NCBI GenBank assembly: GCA_025934735.1
Contig: JAICWP010000011.1
Span: forward strand, 1-64,000
Reading direction: 5' to 3'
DNA length: 64,000 nt
Origin: Terriglobales bacterium
GTDB taxonomy: Bacteria > Acidobacteriota > Terriglobia > Terriglobales > Acidobacteriaceae
Shown here: one piece after another, positions 59,963 to 64,000 of the stretch
How the letters are laid out: the number at the start of each line of letters is the position of its first letter
Position numbering within the stretch: position 1 is the stretch's first letter
The notes under the pieces: model-generated
Seen by the model: the letters and a program-made list of their open reading frames with translations, nothing else
Told to the model about the DNA's origin: nothing
The model's database searches: none
Translations under genes and position numbers: made by a program

Positions 59963-60682
59963 TCACTCAGCCCGGCTCAGCCATGTCTCAACTTGCTTGC
60001 CGTCTTCGGTCAGCTGGAAGTTGCCCACGCGCACGGCTTCGCCCAGGATGCGCTGAGAATCGGGGTCGCGAGCCACGCGCGAAATCCACTGGCGGCCCAC
60101 ATCGTACTGGTTTGGTGTGAACCACTTCTGCGGCACCACTTCCACCAGCCCGGCTTGGGGGTACAAGACGTAAACGGCGCAAGCGGCCTCATCACGAGTG
60201 CGGGCCGGGTAAGAGGTAAGCAGCAGCAGTTCATCCAAAGAGCGGAAGGGTTCGGGCACTTCTACCTTGTGGACGCCTTCGGGCAAAGTCGAGCTGATTT
60301 CCAATTCGGCCAGGGGCTCAGTGGTGGAATAAACCCGCTCCGTAGACTGCTTGAACCAGCCCACGATGTCCACGAAAGAGAATGCTTTAAGCTGGTCAGG
60401 ATCAAAGCACAGCAGGCGTACGGTGCGCGGCTCCGGGCACCAGATGCCAAATAGGTTGGGCGGAAGGTGGAAAACGCGGCAATAAGTATTGAGCGCCAGG
60501 CGCGGGGTGTGCGGCTCCTGCGCCAGGCCCAGCGTGACCAGGTAGGGCAGTTCCCCCTGATCGCCATGGTAGCGCCACTCAAACTCCTGGCCGGAGCTGG
60601 CCTGGACGACGGGAAAAGTCTTCCAGTACCAGGGAGCGGGCCCGGTGGCGTTCTCAATCAGTTCGCGTTGATGAGTGGTCAT
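59963..60682 (-). CDS. Hypothetical protein in the acyl-CoA gene block
   Basis: 239 residues from ATG 60682 (the TTG at 60694 is less likely). Soluble; mixed alpha/beta composition with VFHLPPNLFGIWCPEPRTVR, FVDIVGWFKQSTERVY and VLYPQAGLVEVVPQKWF. I see no motif of a known enzyme. It lies between the carboxylase beta gene (219 bp gap) and the B12-binding gene (104 bp gap) in the same direction. Its place suggests a link with the same pathway, but nothing in the sequence proves it. Confidence 0.6.
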   Translation of the reverse strand: MTTHQRELIENATGPAPWYWKTFPVVQASSGQEFEWRYHGDQGELPYLVTLGLAQEPHTPRLALNTYCRVFHLPPNLFGIWCPEPRTVRLLCFDPDQLKAFSFVDIVGWFKQSTERVYSTTEPLAELEISSTLPEGVHKVEVPEPFRSLDELLLLTSYPARTRDEAACAVYVLYPQAGLVEVVPQKWFTPNQYDVGRQWISRVARDPDSQRILGEAVRVGNFQLTEDGKQVETWLSRAE

Positions 60683-60786
60683 GAAAAGCAGCAATCAGCA
60701 GTTGGCACTTAGCCCTAGAATTGGTCGCCAGCGGCAATAGCATTCAAGGGCCAAATGCTAGATGTTAATGGTAAGTGCTGGGGTGG
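60683..60786. repeat. Intergenic repeat related to 57896-58020
   Basis: Contains AGCAATCAGCAGTTGGCACT, later GGCAATAGCATTCAAGGGCC and AATGCTAGATGTTAATGG. The words AGCAATNAGCA, TTGGCACTTAGC and AAATGCTA repeat those at 57896-58020. Diverged copies. Confidence 0.4.
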
Positions 60787-61206
60787 CTATCCCGCCGTCA
60801 CGTTGTGCGACCGTACATTGCGGCGGATAAACTCCACAATCTCGTCCATGGAAGTGCCCGGCTGGAAGATGCCGCCCACGCCGGCTTTCTTCAACCCTTC
60901 GATGTCCTGGTCGGGGATGATGCCGCCCACCAGCACCAGCACGTCATCCATCTTGTTCTGGTGGAGCAGTTCCATGACGCGCGGCACGATGGCATTGTGC
61001 GCTCCAGAGAGAATGGAGAGGCCGATCACGTCCACATCTTCCTGCAGGGAGGCGTTCACTACCATCTCCGGAGTCTGGCGCAGGCCGGTGTAGATGACTT
61101 CCATGCCGGCATCGCGCAGGGCGCGCGCGATCACCTTGGCGCCCCGGTCGTGGCCGTCTAAGCCAGGCTTGGCCACCAGCACACGGATTTTGCGGTCGTC
61201 CACCAT
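60787..61206 (-). CDS. B12-binding subunit of methylmalonyl-CoA mutase-type enzyme
   Basis: The protein has 139 residues. Cobalamin motif [20 protein letters not shown] holds the D-x-H-x-x-G (DGHDRG), with [12 protein letters not shown] and [20 protein letters not shown] completing the Rossmann-like fold. It is a stand-alone small (alpha C-terminal) subunit; the catalytic subunit is not in the window, so it must be elsewhere. It fits a propionyl-CoA to succinyl-CoA pathway together with the carboxylase. Confidence 0.92.
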   Translation of the reverse strand: MVDDRKIRVLVAKPGLDGHDRGAKVIARALRDAGMEVIYTGLRQTPEMVVNASLQEDVDVIGLSILSGAHNAIVPRVMELLHQNKMDDVLVLVGGIIPDQDIEGLKKAGVGGIFQPGTSMDEIVEFIRRNVRSHNVTAG

Positions 61207-61490
61207 CGAACCTTCAATTTAATCACAAAGCAGATGAGGCGGTCACGGAAACACAAATCAAAACCGCAGAGGACGCTAAGGACGCGGGTTGCAGATTGGC
61301 GATTGAAGTCCAGCGAATCCGTCATAGACCCAATTCCGCAGGCCCTCCGGTCCGGGCCTGAGGCTCAAGTTCACCAAGCGGAAAGCAGGGGATTTCCAGT
61401 AAAATGCTGGAAGAAACGGTTCCGAGCAGGCATGGTCATTGACGAGCAGCTTTCGCGCTGCGCCCTGGAAATCTCGTTTTTCGCAGGCCT
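61207..61490. other. Intergenic, no gene recognised
   Basis: 284 bp between divergent genes. CCGCAGAGGACGCTAAGGAC (about 61265) is the common intergenic phrase with tandem GGACGC. No good terminator or promoter was identified by eye. Confidence 0.3.
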
Positions 61491-63341
61491 ATGCGCCAAC
61501 TAACGCGCCTTTTGCGTTATGTGCGACCCTACCGGGTCCAGTTGCTGACCTCGGTCATTGCCATGGCTCTGGTCGGGCTGCTGGATGCCTTTCGCCTGCT
61601 CCTGATCGGCCCCATCCTGGACGCCGTTCTGAACCCGGCGACACAGTCCAAGAAGCTGGCCCTGTTCACCTTCCCCGGCACGCAACACACCGTTTATTTG
61701 CAGCACCTGGTGCCTTCCCACTTCACTAACGCCTGGACGGTGGTGGCTTTTGCCCTGGTTGCGGCCACGGTTCTGAAGGGCATCTTCGACTACCTGGGTA
61801 CCTACCTGGTGAACTACGCCGGGTATGGGATGATCACCGACCTGCGCAATGACGTGCACGACTCCATCCTGCGCCGCTCGGCAGCCTTCTTCCAGCGGCA
61901 CTCCACGGGCACGCTGCTCTCCGCCATCATCAACGACATTGAGCGCGTTCAGTACGCCATGTCCACGGTCCTGGCGGAATTTCTGCAGCAGGTCTTCACG
62001 CTCATCTTCGTGGCCGGAGTGGTCATCGTGCTGGGCGGCAAGCTGGCCTGGCTGCTGGTGCTGTTCGTTCCGTTCGTGATTCTTTCCGCCCGCAAGATCG
62101 GCCGCCGCGTGCGCCATACCACCCGGCGCGGCCAGGACAAGCTGGCCGACATTCACAATCTGCTGCACGAAACTATTACGGGCAATCGAATCGTGAAGGC
62201 GTTCGGCATGGAGGAGTGGGAAATCGGGCGCTTTCGCGCGGCGGCCCGCCGCCTGTTCCGCGCCAACCTGCGCTCGGTAGCCGCCGCGGCCATCAGCTCG
62301 CCGACCATGGACATCATTGGGGCGATCGGCATCGCCCTGCTGCTGCTCTTGGGCCGCGACCTGATTAAGGCCAAGGTTTTCACCGGCGGAGTGTTCGTCG
62401 CCTTCATCATTGCCGTTTACAAGCTCTACGAGCCGGTGCGCAAGTTCGCGGTGTTCAACAACAATTTCCAGCAGGCGCTGGGCGCTTCCGCTTCCATTTT
62501 CAATTTCATGAACCAGGAGGACGCGGTCCTGGAGAAGCCCGCCGCCCGGCAGTTGCCGAATTTTACCGAGAGCATCCGCTTTGACCACGTCAGTTTTTCT
62601 TACGGAGCCAACGGTGAGTCCCGCGACGTGCTGCGCGACATTGAGCTCACCGTGCATTCCGGCGAGGTGCTGGCCGTGGTCGGCTCCAGCGGCGCCGGCA
62701 AAAGCACGCTGGTGCACCTGATCCCGCGCTTCTTCGACGTGACCGGCGGGCGACTGCTGATTGACGGCCAAGATGTGCGCGACCTCACCTTGTCGTCGCT
62801 GCGCGCCCAGATCGGTATCGTGACCCAGGAAACCGTGCTGTTCAACGACACGGTGCGCAACAACATCGCTTACGGCCAGCCCGGAGTTCCTCACGAGCGG
62901 GTGGTCGAAGCCGCCACCGCGGCGCTGGCCCATGACTTCATCCAAGCGCTGCCGGAAGGGTACAAGACGGTAATCGGGGAGCGTGGCGTGCGTTTTTCCG
63001 GTGGCGAACGGCAGCGCATAGCGATCGCCCGCGCCTTGCTCAAGGACGCCCCCATCCTCATCCTGGATGAAGCCACTTCGGCGCTGGACAGCGAGTCGGA
63101 GGCGCTGGTGCAGTCGGCGCTGCAGAACCTGATGCGCGGCCGCACCGTGGTAGTCATTGCCCACCGGCTCTCCACCGTTCGCCACGCCAACCGCATCGTG
63201 GTGCTGGAGAATGGGGTTATCACCGACATCGGGAGCCACCAGGACCTGATGAGTCATCTGGGCACCTACCGCCGCTTGTACAACCTGCAGTTTCTCGACT
63301 GGGATAGCCAGAAGGTCCAGGCGGGAGCGGCGGAGAGCTGA
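61491..63341 (+). CDS. MsbA-like ABC exporter, fused membrane and ATPase domains
   Basis: The protein has 616 residues. Six helices in residues 15-320 (TSVIAMALVGLLDAFRLLLI, WTVVAFALVAATVLKGIFDY, TLIFVAGVVIVLGGKL and others), then a nucleotide-binding domain: Walker A VVGSSGAGKSTL, Q-loop VTQETVLFN, signature FSGGERQRIAIARAL, Walker B ILILDEATSALDS and H-loop IAHRLSTV. It is a homodimeric lipid-flippase type exporter for lipid A or other lipids. It starts in the gap after the B12 gene and is followed 6 bp later by the YicC gene. Confidence 0.92.
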   Translation: MRQLTRLLRYVRPYRVQLLTSVIAMALVGLLDAFRLLLIGPILDAVLNPATQSKKLALFTFPGTQHTVYLQHLVPSHFTNAWTVVAFALVAATVLKGIFDYLGTYLVNYAGYGMITDLRNDVHDSILRRSAAFFQRHSTGTLLSAIINDIERVQYAMSTVLAEFLQQVFTLIFVAGVVIVLGGKLAWLLVLFVPFVILSARKIGRRVRHTTRRGQDKLADIHNLLHETITGNRIVKAFGMEEWEIGRFRAAARRLFRANLRSVAAAAISSPTMDIIGAIGIALLLLLGRDLIKAKVFTGGVFVAFIIAVYKLYEPVRKFAVFNNNFQQALGASASIFNFMNQEDAVLEKPAARQLPNFTESIRFDHVSFSYGANGESRDVLRDIELTVHSGEVLAVVGSSGAGKSTLVHLIPRFFDVTGGRLLIDGQDVRDLTLSSLRAQIGIVTQETVLFNDTVRNNIAYGQPGVPHERVVEAATAALAHDFIQALPEGYKTVIGERGVRFSGGERQRIAIARALLKDAPILILDEATSALDSESEALVQSALQNLMRGRTVVVIAHRLSTVRHANRIVVLENGVITDIGSHQDLMSHLGTYRRLYNLQFLDWDSQKVQAGAAES

Positions 63342-63346
63342 GGCAT

Positions 63347-64000
63347 ATGCCTATCCATTCCATGACCGGGTTCGCGCAAGCCAAGGGGCAGGTGAACGGG
63401 AGCCTGAGCTTCACCCTGGCGCTGAAGTCCGTCAATCACCGTTTTTTGGACCTGCACTTCCGCATGCCGCCGGAAAGCAGCGAACTGGAGATGAAGCTCC
63501 GCCGCCTGCTCAAGGAAAAAATGGCTCGCGGTCACGTGGAGGTCACGCTGAGCTTGGAGCCGGTGACGGAGCAGGGCTTTGCGGTCAACCGCCAGCTGGT
63601 CGGGGGCTACGTGGAAGCTTACCGCCACATGGCCGAGGAATTCGGCATCAGCGGCGAACCTGACCTGAATGCGGCGCTCAAAATACCTGGAGCTATGGAT
63701 TCCTCGTCCGGGGCCGCGGGGGATGGCGAGCTGCAGGACGCGGTTCTGGCAAGAGTAAATGAGATTCTGGGCCGGCTGAACGAAATGCGGGCGGAAGAGG
63801 GCCGGAGCATGGAGCGGGAACTGCGCGAGCGCATGTCGCGGCTGCAGGCGGGCGCATCGGAAGTGGAAAAACTGCGCGGGGGCATGCTGCAGGCGCACCT
63901 GGAGCGGCTGAGGGCCCGCATCCAGGAACTCGTAGGCGGCCAGGCGGAGCCCGAGCGCGTGCTGCAGGAAGCCGCGCTGCTGGCCGAACGCAGCGACATC
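63347..64000 (+). CDS. YicC-family endoribonuclease (partial, runs off the window)
   Basis: The first 218 residues of the product are present: MPIHSMTGFAQAKGQ and SLSFTLALKSVNHRFLDLHF (MTGFG...E-x-K-S-x-N-x-R start) are diagnostic for the YicC family, later VNEILGRLNEMRAEEGRSME and RARIQELVGGQAEPERVLQE. No stop to base 64000. YicC proteins process structured RNAs in bacteria. It is 6 bp downstream of the exporter gene, likely one transcript, but the functional link is unclear. Confidence 0.9.
   Translation, partial: MPIHSMTGFAQAKGQVNGSLSFTLALKSVNHRFLDLHFRMPPESSELEMKLRRLLKEKMARGHVEVTLSLEPVTEQGFAVNRQLVGGYVEAYRHMAEEFGISGEPDLNAALKIPGAMDSSSGAAGDGELQDAVLARVNEILGRLNEMRAEEGRSMERELRERMSRLQAGASEVEKLRGGMLQAHLERLRARIQELVGGQAEPERVLQEAALLAERSDI

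Noticed and set aside
61500-63257. 585-residue minus-strand frame opposite the ABC exporter
   Set aside because: The plus strand has all ABC transporter motifs; the antisense frame is His/Gln/Gly-rich with no recognisable domain.

Overview
The window looks like a chromosomal segment of a member of the Acidobacteriota (Terriglobia-like). The grounds are the very large Oar-type TonB receptor with an N-terminal carboxypeptidase-like domain, the CRTAC1 (VCBS/ASPIC) plus TPR gene pair, a Wzi-type capsule protein, a receiver-PilZ protein, small lineage-typical proteins such as the one starting MRKNRGNPGW, and GC-rich coding sequence on both strands. This is family recognition by eye; no search was run. 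There is no complete rRNA or tRNA gene and no CRISPR array.

Region 1 (about 1-11 kb) is a recombination-scarred accessory zone. It holds a cytochrome c tail, a piece of a tyrosine recombinase beside a tRNA 3' end, three further copies of the 3' end of a different tRNA (about 7.0, 9.2 and 10.9 kb), and several broken genes: a frameshifted zinc-ribbon protein, a SnoaL-like protein, an O-methyltransferase with an internal inversion and a lipocalin-like tail. Intact cargo includes a CGNR regulator, a PhzF/RidA pair, a polytopic membrane protein and a metallo-beta-lactamase-fold hydrolase.

Region 2 (10995-27746, all minus strand) is a 13-gene exopolysaccharide operon of the Wzx/Wzy type. In transcription order it encodes an SLBB export protein, Wzi, a Wzz-like chain-length protein, an initiating sugar-phosphate transferase, an epimerase, a flippase, three GT4 glycosyltransferases, a C-methyltransferase-like protein, an FkbM methyltransferase, a Wzy-like ligase/polymerase and a WecG/TagA transferase. 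Most junctions are short gaps or overlaps.

Region 3 (28-34 kb) holds small regulatory and RNA-binding genes: two receiver-like plus RRM gene pairs in opposite orientation, a histidine kinase and a Crp/Fnr-family regulator. Region 4 (33.8-44.2 kb) holds the CRTAC1/TPR pair, the Oar-like receptor and a two-subunit molybdenum hydroxylase. Region 5 (44.2-53.3 kb) is signalling: receiver-PilZ, GGDEF-EAL, a LuxR-type regulator with Glu at the phosphoacceptor position, a stand-alone histidine-kinase DHp-like protein, an NtrC-type activator and a receiver-GGDEF protein, plus a 40-residue secreted peptide. Region 6 (53.3-64 kb) holds an M1 aminopeptidase, an acyl-CoA catabolism block (enoyl-CoA hydratase, HMG-CoA lyase, acyl-CoA carboxylase beta subunit, B12-binding subunit), an MsbA-like ABC exporter and a YicC gene cut by the window edge.

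Three intergenic sites fit the pattern TGTGA-N6-TCACA or nearly so, upstream of the polysaccharide operon, the Oar-like receptor and the DHp/LuxR pair. They may link surface polysaccharide, nutrient uptake and signalling under a Crp-like regulator. The most novel-looking items are the duplicated receiver-RRM modules and the kinase-less DHp protein sharing a promoter region with the atypical response regulator.
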